Positions 17,807-26,254 of a DNA stretch of 64,000 nucleotides are shown here, piece by piece. The position numbers and the translations under genes are program-made. Each line of letters begins with the position of its first letter. The first letter of the stretch is position 1. The notes under the pieces were generated by a model. The model saw only the letters and a list, made by a program, of their open reading frames with translations, made no database searches and was not told where the DNA came from. This DNA is from Pantanalinema sp. GBBB05 (GTDB lineage: Bacteria > Cyanobacteriota > Cyanobacteriia > Leptolyngbyales > Leptolyngbyaceae), in NCBI GenBank assembly GCA_016743235.1, contig VRZD01000032.1, positions 17,234 through 81,233 on the forward strand, read 5' to 3'.

Positions 17807-18865
17807 GTGGGTATTGCAATCGAATCTGTCAGTAAGTACTTTGGAAATTTTGCTGCTGTTGACCAGGTCAGCCTGGACATAAAAACAGGTTCATTGGTGG
17901 CTTTATTAGGACCGTCGGGTTCTGGTAAATCGACCTTACTACGGATTATTGCGGGTCTAGAACTGCCAGACCACGGCAAAATCTATCTGACTGGGCGGGA
18001 TGCTACTTATGCCAGTGTGCAGGAGCGCCAGATCGGGTTTGTCTTCCAGCATTACGCACTGTTTAAGCATCTCACCGTGCGACAAAACATCGCCTTTGGG
18101 CTAGAGATTGCTAAATGGCCTCCCGATCGGATCAAGCACCGAGTAGAAGAACTGCTCAAATTAATTCAACTGCGTGAATTAGGCGAACGCTACCCCTCAC
18201 AACTATCGGGCGGGCAACGGCAACGCGTCGCTTTAGCCCGGGCGTTGGCGACAGAACCTAACGTCCTGTTATTAGATGAACCCTTTGGCGCCTTGGATGC
18301 CAAAGTCCGTAAGGAACTACGGAACTGGTTACGCCACTTACATGATGAAGTGCGGGTAACGACAGTATTTGTTACTCATGATCAGGAAGAAGCGATGGAA
18401 GTCGCCGATGAACTAGTCGTGATGAATCGGGGCAGAGTTGAGCAAGTGGGCAGTCCCGCCGAAATTTACGATCGGCCAGCGACTCCCTTTGTCATGAGCT
18501 TTATTGGTCCCGTTAATGTGTTGTTTAACCATACAGGCTTACTCCAGAATGCCGGGCTACCCACCGATCAACCCCATGTGTTTTTGCGACCTCATGATGT
18601 TGTAGTAGATACTGCTCCTCGCGATCGCACACTACCCGCTCGAGTGGAACGGATTATCCATTTAGGATGGGAAGTACAAGCCGAACTGTTGTTAGAAGAT
18701 GGGCAAGCATTAATGGTTCATCTGGAGCGCGAACACTTCGATCGGCTCAATCTAGAATTTCGGCAGCAGGTCTATATTAAGGCGAAGGAAGAGCGAGTCT
18801 TTGCGTTTGATGTTGCTGATAGCTGGCTCAATGAAGGTAAGCAACTCAGCCACGATCGTCGCTAA
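17807..18865 (+). CDS. cysA: CysA-like sulfate/thiosulfate-type ABC transporter ATPase
   Basis: 352 residues from a GTG at 17807 (VGIAIESVSKYFG), preferred because GGAG lies seven bases upstream; the frame extends to 17762. Walker A GPSGSGKST, signature LSGGQRQRVALARAL, Walker B VLLLDEPFGALD and the switch VTHDQEEAMEVAD are intact. A C-terminal TOBE-like regulatory region (from about residue 240) contains VFLRPHDVVV. It best resembles CysA. No permease (CysT/CysW) or binding protein is adjacent, so it must work with subunits encoded elsewhere, or with a non-canonical partner. Confidence 0.85.
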   Translation: MGIAIESVSKYFGNFAAVDQVSLDIKTGSLVALLGPSGSGKSTLLRIIAGLELPDHGKIYLTGRDATYASVQERQIGFVFQHYALFKHLTVRQNIAFGLEIAKWPPDRIKHRVEELLKLIQLRELGERYPSQLSGGQRQRVALARALATEPNVLLLDEPFGALDAKVRKELRNWLRHLHDEVRVTTVFVTHDQEEAMEVADELVVMNRGRVEQVGSPAEIYDRPATPFVMSFIGPVNVLFNHTGLLQNAGLPTDQPHVFLRPHDVVVDTAPRDRTLPARVERIIHLGWEVQAELLLEDGQALMVHLEREHFDRLNLEFRQQVYIKAKEERVFAFDVADSWLNEGKQLSHDRR

Positions 18866-18906
18866 ACCTCGTGCCCACAGGCTTCAATTAGGTTCGGCAT
18901 AGTTCT

Positions 18907-18950
18907 AAACACCGGGTAGATTTCTAATCTAGGAGGAATACCCGGTGTTT
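18907..18950 (+). terminator. Hairpin downstream of the CysA-like gene
   Basis: AAACACCGGGTA (18907-18918) pairs perfectly with TACCCGGTGTTT (18939-18950); a small inner AGATT/AATCT stem fills the loop. It lies 42 bases after the stop codon. The following CTTGATC has no T tract, so it is a terminator or RNA 3'-end hairpin. Confidence 0.6.
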
Positions 18951-18998
18951 CTTGATCATAGACATTCTTTGCAATAACCCGATATCGATGAAAAAAAT

Positions 18999-19078
18999 GT
19001 AAAGTACGGTACAACGATCGACATATAGGAGTTCAACGGATGGTATACTACGGTTAATCACTCGAAATACCGTACTTT
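18999..19078 (+). promoter_or_regulatory. NtcA-like site and spaced inverted repeat before the TauE operon
   Basis: GTA-N8-TAC at 18999-19012 (flanked as TGTA...TACA) matches the NtcA consensus. The overlapping word AAAGTACGGTA (19001-19011) recurs inverted as TACCGTACTTT (19068-19078), 56 bases apart, with a TATACT (19044-19049) between. The gene starts at 19089. The 31-base distance from the NtcA-like site to TATACT is longer than usual, so NtcA control is only possible. Confidence 0.45.
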
Positions 19079-19088
19079 TAAAAATCCT

Positions 19089-19568
19089 ATGCCCATGAGC
19101 GAGTTAGATCCGCAAATTACTACTACAATGCCGTTGGAGCAACCGTCTAAGCCAGCTAATTCCGATTCATCCTTGGGGAAGAAACTCCGGGGAGGCGCAC
19201 TACTAACGATCGGCTTTCTGTTATCCCCCCTCAGTTGGTGGAATGATTTAATTTTTAACTTGCCTGTTGCCTATGGATTTGGCTACCTGTGTAGTTGGGT
19301 GGCGAGGGATTGGTTAATCCCCGGCACGATCGTCGGGTATTGGATCTCCAATATTCTAGGGATCCTGTTAATGCAGGCAGGAGTATTAGATCTGGCACAG
19401 GGACAACCCACGCAACGCCAGCTTAAAAAAGAACTCTTAACGGGTGTAGTTTCTTCCACAATCTACACCCTTTTAATTGTTGCACTAGTGCAATTCAAGG
19501 TGCTAGAAACTCCCTTGCTGTTTGCCAGCGAGCAGCTCAGTAGTTTACATTCCTGGTTGCCCTGGTAA
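19089..19568 (+). CDS. Hypothetical membrane protein, 159 aa
   Basis: Unrecognised. About 30 polar N-terminal residues, then hydrophobic segments at about 36-48, 55-72, 75-98 (IPGTIVGYWISNILGILLMQAGVL) and 116-136. ATG at 19095 is an alternative start. It ends three bases before the TauE/SafE gene, so the two are surely cotranscribed; it may be an accessory subunit of that exporter. Function cannot be named. Confidence 0.75.
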   Translation: MPMSELDPQITTTMPLEQPSKPANSDSSLGKKLRGGALLTIGFLLSPLSWWNDLIFNLPVAYGFGYLCSWVARDWLIPGTIVGYWISNILGILLMQAGVLDLAQGQPTQRQLKKELLTGVVSSTIYTLLIVALVQFKVLETPLLFASEQLSSLHSWLPW

Positions 19569-19571
19569 CGA

Positions 19572-20366
19572 ATGATGAATTACTGGTTATTATCTTGCCT
19601 AAGTTTTGGTGTTGGAGCTGTCGTCGGTTTAACCGGAATTGGTGGAGCTTCATTAATTACACCGATGTTGATCATGGTGTTTCAAGTGCCCGCGACGATC
19701 GCTGTCAGCTCTGATGTTGTCGCTGCAACCTTAATGAAGGTAGTGGGAGGCATTAAACATTGGCGGCAGCAAACACTTGATCCCCAAATTGTCAAATGGC
19801 TTGCCCTAGGTAGTGTACCTGGTGCCCTGATTGGGGTAGGAATTTTTCATCTCATGCGAGATAGTTGGAGCGAGGATTGGAATTCTTTACTCTTGAAAGG
19901 ACTAGGCAGCATGATTCTGCTGGTCACACTGGTGGGATTTATCCAATTAATTGTTTCCATCCTCTGTCCTCAGATCAAATTACCCACCCTACCTCGCCTT
20001 GATCTCACCACCTGGCAGGGACGCTCAGCAACGCTCACGATCGGAGCCACGCTTGGCTTCATGGTGGGGCTAACTAGCGTTGCATCGGGTTCCATGTTTG
20101 CGCTGGCATTAATGGCTTTCTTTCAACTTGATGCCCGCAAACTCGTAGGAACTGATATTTCTCAAGCGGCAATTCTGCTCAGTTTTACTTCATTAGGACA
20201 TATCGGACTTGGGACAGTGGATTGGGCTGTAGTCGGTGCGATATGGTTGGGATCAGTACCGGGTGTATTAGTCGGGGCTAAGTTGTGTCAGTTTGCTCCC
20301 CAACGCCCCCTGCGGGCGATCGTCTATTCCCTGCTGATGATGGTGAGTTGGAAGTTAGTTGTTTAA
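19572..20366 (+). CDS. TauE/SafE (TSUP) family anion exporter
   Basis: 264 residues with eight predicted membrane segments in two repeats. The first repeat starts FGVGAVVGLTGIGGASLITPMLIM, the second IGATLGFMVGLTSVASGSMFALALM; both carry the GxxxGxxGxGG-type loop of the family. TSUP proteins move sulfite, sulfoacetate, organosulfonates or other small anions. Middle gene of a three-gene plus-strand operon (membrane protein, exporter, PAP2 phosphatase). Proximity to CysA-like and Rrf2 genes hints at sulfur compounds, without proof. Confidence 0.88.
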   Translation: MMNYWLLSCLSFGVGAVVGLTGIGGASLITPMLIMVFQVPATIAVSSDVVAATLMKVVGGIKHWRQQTLDPQIVKWLALGSVPGALIGVGIFHLMRDSWSEDWNSLLLKGLGSMILLVTLVGFIQLIVSILCPQIKLPTLPRLDLTTWQGRSATLTIGATLGFMVGLTSVASGSMFALALMAFFQLDARKLVGTDISQAAILLSFTSLGHIGLGTVDWAVVGAIWLGSVPGVLVGAKLCQFAPQRPLRAIVYSLLMMVSWKLVV

Positions 20367-20378
20367 TCAATTTTAGTA

Positions 20379-21131
20379 ATGGCAAATTCTGAATTACGGT
20401 CTCAATCCCCGCTGTTTTTGGGGTTTTTGAAACAGGTATTACAGGCTCACTGGCGATCGCTGTTATTGCTCTGTGTTGGGGTTGGCTTACCATTGTTTTT
20501 CTTTGAGCAACTCGCCGTTGCCATTTGGCAACATCAGGGTGGCTTTCTCTGGGATGAGCCTATTTTGTTAGCCATTCATGCTTCTACCACAGAGTCACTC
20601 AATCAGTTGGTGCCGCTCCTGACAAAATTGGGGGGCTTTAAAGGCGTAACCCTGATGACAACCCTCTTGTCATTCCTACTGCTATGGCAACAACGCTGGC
20701 GATCGCTCGTTTATTTGCTGATCACCACAATTGGTAGTGGTTTGATTAATCGAGTTGCCAAATTGTTATTACATCGAGTACGCCCCAGCTTATGGGAATC
20801 CCTCTCTCCCGAACCCGATTTTGCCTTTCCCAGTGGACATGCCACTGCCAGTATGACGTTCGTGGCAGCGCTGGTCATTCTAACTTGGGGGACTCGTTGG
20901 AGTTGGCTAACATTCTTAGGCGGCAGTAGTTTCGTGGTCACGATCGCTTGGACACGCCTCTACCTGGGAGTACATTTTCCCAGTGATATTATGGCGGGTT
21001 GGTTAGTGTCCATTGCTTGGGCGATCGGGGTCAGTTTAGCGATTCGTCCGCATCTTGCTGCATCTACACCAACTGAAGAAGTGCATCTGACCGCTAAAGA
21101 GGAACACACGATCGCGGCAGAGTCTAAGTAA
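20379..21131 (+). CDS. PAP2 family membrane phosphatase
   Basis: 250 residues, six predicted membrane segments. The three catalytic motifs of the PAP2/acid phosphatase family are present: KLLLHRVRPS, the PSGHATAS box, and TRLYLGVHFPSD (His nucleophile and Asp). Likely acts on lipid phosphates such as phosphatidate or undecaprenyl diphosphate at the outer face of the membrane. Starts 12 bases after the exporter stop codon. The C-terminal tail (HLAASTPTEEVHLTAKEEH) is polar. Confidence 0.9.
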   Translation: MANSELRSQSPLFLGFLKQVLQAHWRSLLLLCVGVGLPLFFFEQLAVAIWQHQGGFLWDEPILLAIHASTTESLNQLVPLLTKLGGFKGVTLMTTLLSFLLLWQQRWRSLVYLLITTIGSGLINRVAKLLLHRVRPSLWESLSPEPDFAFPSGHATASMTFVAALVILTWGTRWSWLTFLGGSSFVVTIAWTRLYLGVHFPSDIMAGWLVSIAWAIGVSLAIRPHLAASTPTEEVHLTAKEEHTIAAESK

Positions 21132-21150
21132 ACAAAGCATTGATCTAGGA

Positions 21151-21176
21151 GCAAGGGGATAGCTAGTCCCCCTTGC
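21151..21176. terminator. Bidirectional hairpin between PAP2 and DUF202 genes
   Basis: GCAAGGGG (21151-21158) pairs with CCCCTTGC (21169-21176) across a 10-base loop, between two convergent genes. Confidence 0.6.
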
Positions 21177-21207
21177 CCACGAAAGGAAAACTTTCTGACT
21201 TAAATCC

Positions 21208-21648
21208 TTACTCAAGGATGGCAGCACCAGCCACTTCAGTGGGGAACGAGAAGATGTAATAGACTACCCCCATACCCAACAACAATACAGCAAGACTGGA
21301 GATAATCACCCAGCGATCGGGGGGTTCGTAAGTATCTTCTTCAATATCATCTCGCACTGTGAAATAGTGTTGGGTTGAGAGCAGCACAGCGAGTAAGCCA
21401 ACGATCGAAAATGCCAATCCCAGCTTCCAACCATTACCGGGAGATTGCGGCGCCATCGGTGGGTGGAGAATTCGCATCCGCACAATCAGGACACCGAACC
21501 CCATTAAGGCGATGCCACTCCGCATCCAGGATAAGTAGGTGCGTTCATTCGCTAGGTGATCGCGAATCCGGTTAGGATTCAGATGTTTAGGTTGATCGAG
21601 CGGTAACGGAACCACTTTTTCCGGTTTAGACAGAAATGGTATTAACAT
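21208..21648 (-). CDS. DUF202 (YidH-like) membrane protein
   Basis: 146 residues from ATG 21646-21648, with GAGG nine bases upstream. The family core NPNRIRDHLANERTYLSWMRSGIALMGFGVLIVRM (about residues 20-55) is clear. It carries the first membrane helix and is followed by two more (about 75-95, 115-137). Function of the family is poorly defined. Last gene of the leftward operon CadD2-CadD1-exported protein-DUF202. Confidence 0.88.
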   Translation of the reverse strand: MLIPFLSKPEKVVPLPLDQPKHLNPNRIRDHLANERTYLSWMRSGIALMGFGVLIVRMRILHPPMAPQSPGNGWKLGLAFSIVGLLAVLLSTQHYFTVRDDIEEDTYEPPDRWVIISSLAVLLLGMGVVYYIFSFPTEVAGAAILE

Positions 21649-21743
21649 CAATAGTTGCCTCAATGAGAACAGGCTAGGGAATGGATGGTGAGAGTAGTCA
21701 GTTTCAGCTCTAGGGACGTCATCAATCACGCCCCTAGCCACGA

Positions 21744-22373
21744 TTAATCTTGTGGGGCATTGGGTGGTTGGGCATCAATGTTGGCTTGAGTTAATTCTGG
21801 AATTGCCCAGTTTTCCTCGCCCGCTTTTAAGGTTTGGGCAGGCGGTAAATTAAACTCGATCGCGCCCGTTGTCGGATTGGTTGCCACAGTTAGTTGAGTA
21901 CCTTCTACAAACCTGAGTGCAACTGGAGCACTTAATGTCTCTACATCTGTAAGGGGTGAGAGTGCCACCTGAGTAGCTGCTGGAAGATACACTCCAGCAC
22001 AGATAAAGTCATCGTCTGTCGTTTCCCGATTCCCCAAATAGTAAAGTGTGCCTGCTTGAGTCGCTGGGGCTTTTTTCGGTTTGAGGTAAACCGCTAAGGT
22101 TTTACCAATTTCATTCGTGCAGCGGGCGTGTGATCCTGACGTTTCTAGGATGTACTTTTGTAATTGCAACTCGGTCAGTTTTTGCGCCGCTTCCGTAGAG
22201 TTAACCGCCGTATCTGGATTACTCTGGCGTTGAATTAATGCCTCGATCGCTTGTGTCACTTCAGCATAGTCAGAGCTAGTTTTAAACCGACCGCGATCAG
22301 CGAATGCAGCGGGAGACACAATTATATTAATCAGCAATACCAGAGCAACGATCGCTACTTGAAACAACTTCAT
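21744..22373 (-). CDS. Exported two-cysteine protein, copy 1
   Basis: 209 residues from ATG 22371-22373 with AGAGGA upstream. Signal peptide about residues 1-24, cleavage likely after AFA (PAAFA-DRGRF). The mature part has exactly two cysteines (SHARCTNE and FICAGVYLP), probably a disulfide, and the motif TGAIEFNLP. A paralogue at 28122-28733 has the same layout (GQCWNT, DCQGVYLP, TGAIEFNVP). No known family recognised; periplasmic. It lies 34 bases after CadD1 and 95 bases before DUF202. Confidence 0.85.
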   Translation of the reverse strand: MKLFQVAIVALVLLINIIVSPAAFADRGRFKTSSDYAEVTQAIEALIQRQSNPDTAVNSTEAAQKLTELQLQKYILETSGSHARCTNEIGKTLAVYLKPKKAPATQAGTLYYLGNRETTDDDFICAGVYLPAATQVALSPLTDVETLSAPVALRFVEGTQLTVATNPTTGAIEFNLPPAQTLKAGEENWAIPELTQANIDAQPPNAPQD

Positions 22374-22407
22374 AGTCAGATCCTCTTGAAGGTCAACTTC
22401 AGCCCGT

Positions 22408-23073
22408 TTATCCGGCTGAGAAGGCAGGTAATAGTCGGTAGGAGCGATTTTCAATCAGGATGTAAAGCCCTAGACCGATTAAGATAAATGGAACAACGCG
22501 ATGGGCGTAACGGCTGAGGAACGGGGCGATCGTGGGATGACTTGCCAGGTAGTAGGCGATCCCACACCATACAGCTACCAGGCTCAGAAACACTCCCACA
22601 ATGACAATTAAACTGGGTAAATTGCTACTAGCAAATAAGGGCACGTAGATGCCAATATTATCGCCACCATTCGCAAAGGTCACCGCTGCCACATGGTAGA
22701 TTTTGGGATGTAGGAGTGCTGCTAGTCCAACGATCGCCGCTTCTGAGTCCAGGTTGCTCATGACCTCTTCAGCCACAGTTTGCACACTAGGATCTTCTTG
22801 TTGCCATTCCCACCCGTGTTTGATGCCAATTACGATCGGCAAAAGTCCTAACAGCCCAATCCAAGCTTTGGGGAGAAACAAGCCACCCAAGAACCCTGGT
22901 AAACAAGCCAGCAGCAATAGGATAAAGCCCAGATATTGCCCAGCGATAATATGCTGGGGGCGTAAGCGATCGTTAACCTGAGCAAAAAACACCATGAGAA
23001 TCACAATGTCATCAATGTTGGTGGCAATAAAAGACGTCACCCCAGTCATCAGCGCACTAACAAACCATTCCAT
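22408..23073 (-). CDS. CadD family transporter, copy 1
   Basis: 221 residues, five to six membrane segments. The family signature TSFIATNIDDIVILMVFFAQV (about residues 13-33) and the second-half ITFANGGDNIGIY-type motif (here VTFANGGDNIGIYVPLFA, about 126-143) are present. CadD proteins belong to the LysE superfamily and were named for cadmium resistance; the true substrate here is unknown. The region about 90-115 (acidic, EEDPSV.. EEV) is the variable cytoplasmic loop. Starts 14 bases after CadD2. Confidence 0.88.
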   Translation of the reverse strand: MEWFVSALMTGVTSFIATNIDDIVILMVFFAQVNDRLRPQHIIAGQYLGFILLLLACLPGFLGGLFLPKAWIGLLGLLPIVIGIKHGWEWQQEDPSVQTVAEEVMSNLDSEAAIVGLAALLHPKIYHVAAVTFANGGDNIGIYVPLFASSNLPSLIVIVGVFLSLVAVWCGIAYYLASHPTIAPFLSRYAHRVVPFILIGLGLYILIENRSYRLLPAFSAG

Positions 23074-23087
23074 GAGTCGTGAACAAA

Positions 23088-23807
23088 TTAATTTTCGTCA
23101 CTCTCAGTTGTAGCCGCAGAGGACTGATTCTGGTTAAAAGCAAGTAAACAGAAGCTACACAATACCAGCGTCAACACGGTTAAACCCCGATATTCCAAGG
23201 TGTGACTCTTGACTAAGAGCAAGCCACCCAAACCAATCAGCACAAAGGGAACCAGCTGATTACCGTAGCGCGTCAGACTTTCGGCGATCGCCGGTAAACG
23301 CGTCAGCCGATAAGCGGTATAACACCAGACTCCCGCTAGCGAAAAAAATGTCCCCACAATCAGCAGTAACTCTTGCAGAGTATTACTAGCAAACAAAGGT
23401 ACATAAATCCCAATGTTATCGCCGCCGTTGGCAAAGGTAATCGCTGCAACACTATAGGTTTGAGGCGACAGGATACTGGATAGTAATGCTCCTTGGGGAG
23501 TTTCTAGACCAACATTATCTAAGGCTTCTTCTCCCTCCTGATTCAAGAGCCGACTGATTCCGATCGCGATCGGGATCATCCCCAACATGCCAATCCAAGG
23601 ACGGGGAAATACTAAACTACCGAAAAAGCCTGGCAGACTGGCAAGTACCAATGCCCCCAAGCCTAAATACTGCCCAGCCACAATATGCCGCGGTCGAAAG
23701 CCAACGTTGACCTGGGAGAAAAACAGTAGCAGCATGATGATGTCATCCATATTGGTGGCTGCAAAAGCAGTCAATCCAGTAGAAAGTACCGTCAATAATT
23801 GCATCAT
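23088..23807 (-). CDS. CadD family transporter, copy 2
   Basis: 239 residues with the same topology as copy 1: FAATNMDDIIMLLLFFSQV near the N-terminus and ITFANGGDNIGIYVPLFA in the middle. More similar to copy 3 (26255-26998), sharing PGFFGSLVFPRPWIGMLG, LSPQTYSVAAITFANG and a C-terminal THTLEYRGLTVLTLVL. First gene of the operon; the shared promoter block lies about 91 bases upstream. The C-terminus carries a Ser/Thr/acidic tail. Probable inner-membrane exporter; ion unknown. Confidence 0.88.
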   Translation of the reverse strand: MMQLLTVLSTGLTAFAATNMDDIIMLLLFFSQVNVGFRPRHIVAGQYLGLGALVLASLPGFFGSLVFPRPWIGMLGMIPIAIGISRLLNQEGEEALDNVGLETPQGALLSSILSPQTYSVAAITFANGGDNIGIYVPLFASNTLQELLLIVGTFFSLAGVWCYTAYRLTRLPAIAESLTRYGNQLVPFVLIGLGGLLLVKSHTLEYRGLTVLTLVLCSFCLLAFNQNQSSAATTESDEN

Positions 23808-23897
23808 GGTTACGGTTTCTTAAGCTGTTGCAGAGCGATCGCTCGGTTAATCTCGATCGCTGCAAACGATCTAACTTCACTCTACAAAGCTAAATTT

Positions 23898-23944
23898 ATA
23901 GCATCAAGTAGTCTTTTTTCTCAAAATCATAATTACGATTAATT
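23898..23944 (-). promoter_or_regulatory. Shared promoter block, copy 2 (before the CadD2 operon)
   Basis: Leftward: dyad related to AATCAAT-N7-ATTGATT, then TTGAGA, 18 bases including AAAAAGACTACTTGATG, and TATAAA. It is the best promoter of the three copies. In all copies the order and the AAAAAGA(C/G)TA(T/C)TTG stretch are kept. The divergent LysR gene starts about 380 bases to the right. Confidence 0.7.
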
Positions 23945-24041
23945 ATTCAAGCTACAATTCCCTCATCGTCGCCTGTTTACAACCAAAAAATGTAGTAGTG
24001 AATACCACAGCACCTAAAAAAATGACTTTTTAATATCCCAC

Positions 24042-24090
24042 TTTCCTAGTAGGAATTGATTAATTCAAGCCACAAATTCCTACTAGGAAA
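24042..24090 (+). promoter_or_regulatory. Double palindromic operator upstream of the LysR gene
   Basis: Two copies of the palindrome TTCCTA-N-TAGGAA (24043-24055 and 24077-24089), centres 34 bases apart. The extended 16-base words (24042-24057 and 24075-24090) are exact reverse complements of each other. Suggests a cooperative dimer-of-dimers operator, or a 16-bp RNA hairpin. The regulator is unknown; the word AGTAGGA is also part of the rrf2-promoter element. Confidence 0.65.
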
Positions 24091-24322
24091 TGAGCAATTG
24101 AATCATTCCGACCAACTGTTTGAACAGCTAAGCTCGTTATCCCCATGGCTCTCATAGTTCCCGCTAACGGGATAAAACCGTTCAAAGTTTCCAGCATTCA
24201 AGGCATTAAGCTCTACGGACCCAGCCGCAAAGGGAATGAGTGTCATAAATCGAGAGACTGCTCAAACAGCTTCTTGACACTTACTAAGTTCTCTGCGTTC
24301 AAATTACTTTGTGCTACTAACT

Positions 24323-25288
24323 ATGACTCTCGAACAACTACGCATCTTCCTTGCTGTTGCAGAATGTCTTCACTTCACCCGCGCCGCAGAATCCCTATTT
24401 GTGACGCAACCTGCTGTTAGTGCCGCTATTCAAAGTTTAGAAGAAGAGTACGGAGTCAAATTATTTCATCGCATTGGTCGGCGTGTAGAAATTGCTGAAG
24501 CAGGACGCTTGCTGAAAATAGAAGCTCAGAAGATTCTGGATCAAGTTGTTCTAGCTGAACGAGGGCTACGGGAATTAAACAATTTGCAACGGGGCGAATT
24601 AAAATTAGGTTCTAGCTTGACGATCGGAAATTATTGGTTGCCAGATAAAATCAATCAATTCAAGCAGCAATATCCCAAGATTACTGTCAATTGTATTTTA
24701 GGCAATGCCAATGAGATTTGTGAAGGCACGGCAACCGGTCTATTTGATTTTGGCTTAGTCACGGGAGGTGTGAAGCCAGAATTACAATCTGTTTTAGAGC
24801 AGGAAATTATCGGGTACGATCGCTTACAAATTGTCGTCAGCCGTTCCCATGCCTGGTTTGGTCGATCGCAGATTTCTGTCCTCGAATTAGGGGATACAGA
24901 GTGGATTATGCGCGAACCCGGATCTGGGGCACAGCGGGTATTTGAGCAAGCTCTGCAAAGTTGGGGTGTCAGCCCTGCCCAATTAAATGCCATGCTCGTG
25001 TTAAGTAGTAGTGAAATGGTGAAATCAGTTGTTGAAAGTGGATCGGGAGCCGCCGCCTTACCAGAACTGATGGTACAAAAAGAACTTCAGTTAGGCACAT
25101 TACATGCAGTTCAAGTCACCAACGATTGCCACCCCTTAGAAATTATTCAACCTGTATTAAAACTCAAGCATCGACAACGCTTCCAAACCAAATTGGCGAT
25201 CGCCTTTGAACAACAGTTATTACTTCCTAACCCCCAACCCTCAGGAGCAAGCATTCCCCCGCCGATTAACGAGTTGATTGAGGTGTAG
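24323..25288 (+). CDS. LysR family transcriptional regulator
   Basis: 321 residues from ATG 24323 (MTLEQLRIFLAVAE). The N-terminal helix-turn-helix is canonical (HFTRAAESLFVTQPAVSAAIQSLEEEYGVKLFHR), followed by the linker helix (about 60-85) and a periplasmic-binding-protein-like effector domain (about 92-300). It resembles CysB/CbbR-type regulators generally, no closer assignment made. It is divergent from the CadD2 operon and overlaps the SPFH gene tail to tail by 23 bases. It is the best in-window candidate to act on the three shared leftward promoters. Confidence 0.92.
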   Translation: MTLEQLRIFLAVAECLHFTRAAESLFVTQPAVSAAIQSLEEEYGVKLFHRIGRRVEIAEAGRLLKIEAQKILDQVVLAERGLRELNNLQRGELKLGSSLTIGNYWLPDKINQFKQQYPKITVNCILGNANEICEGTATGLFDFGLVTGGVKPELQSVLEQEIIGYDRLQIVVSRSHAWFGRSQISVLELGDTEWIMREPGSGAQRVFEQALQSWGVSPAQLNAMLVLSSSEMVKSVVESGSGAAALPELMVQKELQLGTLHAVQVTNDCHPLEIIQPVLKLKHRQRFQTKLAIAFEQQLLLPNPQPSGASIPPPINELIEV

Positions 25289-26177
25289 GAGTTGGAGACG
25301 GACTAGCCGTCACTTGACCGGGCTGAACAAACTGGCTTAAGTCAAATAAAGCTGTCGTTCCTTCTCGACCGATCATCAATGGCAGATTGCCATTCCAACG
25401 CTCGATCGCTTGCTTCTGCAACAAATCTGGAGTCAAGGTTTGCTGCACTAACCGTTGCGCTTCCGCTTCTCCTCTCGCTAGATTTACTTTCGCTTCCGCC
25501 TCCTTAGTTGCTTTCAAAGCAACAAACTCAGCTCGTTTGGCTTCCTGTTCAGCAATTTGCTTCGCTTCCACCGCCTCACTAAATCGCTGGGAAAAATGCA
25601 CATGGACTAAGGACAAATCATCTACAGCAATGTGATAGGTTGCCAAGCGTTGGGTCAACGCTAAATCGACTCCTGCTTTCACATCTCCCCGCCGGGTAAT
25701 AATCTCCTCCGCTGTATATTGCGCCATGACCGCTTTCAACACTTCCTCTACCGCTGGATTAATGATGCGAGTAATAATGGCAGATGTATTACCAATCTGT
25801 TGAAAAATTAAGTGCGCCTGTTCGGGCAGAATATGCCAATTGAGCGCTACATCAGTGAATACATCCTGCAAATCTTTAGACGATGCTTCGGCAGAAATCT
25901 CTTGATTCTGGACACGCACACTCATTTTTTCTACTGTGTTGACCAGGGGAATAATTACATGCAACCCTTCGCCTAACACTTGATCCTGGACTTTGCCAAA
26001 CTCTAGCAATACACCTCGTTGCCCCGCACCGATAATGACAAAGAAACTTGCCACGATCGTCAACACTAATAGGATTAAGCTAATGGTGACAAAAGCATAA
26101 ACGTCTCGGTTCGGCTTCTTGGGCGATCGCGATCCTGCCGACGACTTCACAATTGGCTTGTCTAGTTTCACAGTCAT
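25266..26177 (-). CDS. SPFH/prohibitin family membrane protein
   Basis: 303 residues. One N-terminal membrane anchor (about residues 28-50, FVTISLILLVLTIVASFFVIIGAG), then the SPFH domain starting GQRGVLLEFGKV and GLHVIIPLVNTVEKMSVR. An Ala/Glu-rich coiled coil (about 205-255, AKQIAEQEAKRAEFVALKATKEAEAK) and a Pro/Ser/Thr tail follow. Prohibitin-like proteins form ring scaffolds and membrane microdomains and chaperone membrane proteins. Last gene of the DUF1003-CadD3-SPFH operon, 77 bases after CadD3. Confidence 0.9.
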   Translation of the reverse strand: MTVKLDKPIVKSSAGSRSPKKPNRDVYAFVTISLILLVLTIVASFFVIIGAGQRGVLLEFGKVQDQVLGEGLHVIIPLVNTVEKMSVRVQNQEISAEASSKDLQDVFTDVALNWHILPEQAHLIFQQIGNTSAIITRIINPAVEEVLKAVMAQYTAEEIITRRGDVKAGVDLALTQRLATYHIAVDDLSLVHVHFSQRFSEAVEAKQIAEQEAKRAEFVALKATKEAEAKVNLARGEAEAQRLVQQTLTPDLLQKQAIERWNGNLPLMIGREGTTALFDLSQFVQPGQVTASPSPTPTPQSTR

Positions 26178-26254
26178 GCAGATAGGAACCTGAGTACAAA
26201 CTAATTAACCCGGTATTCCGAGTGAGTTAGTGTATTTTACCATGTAGCTCTAGG

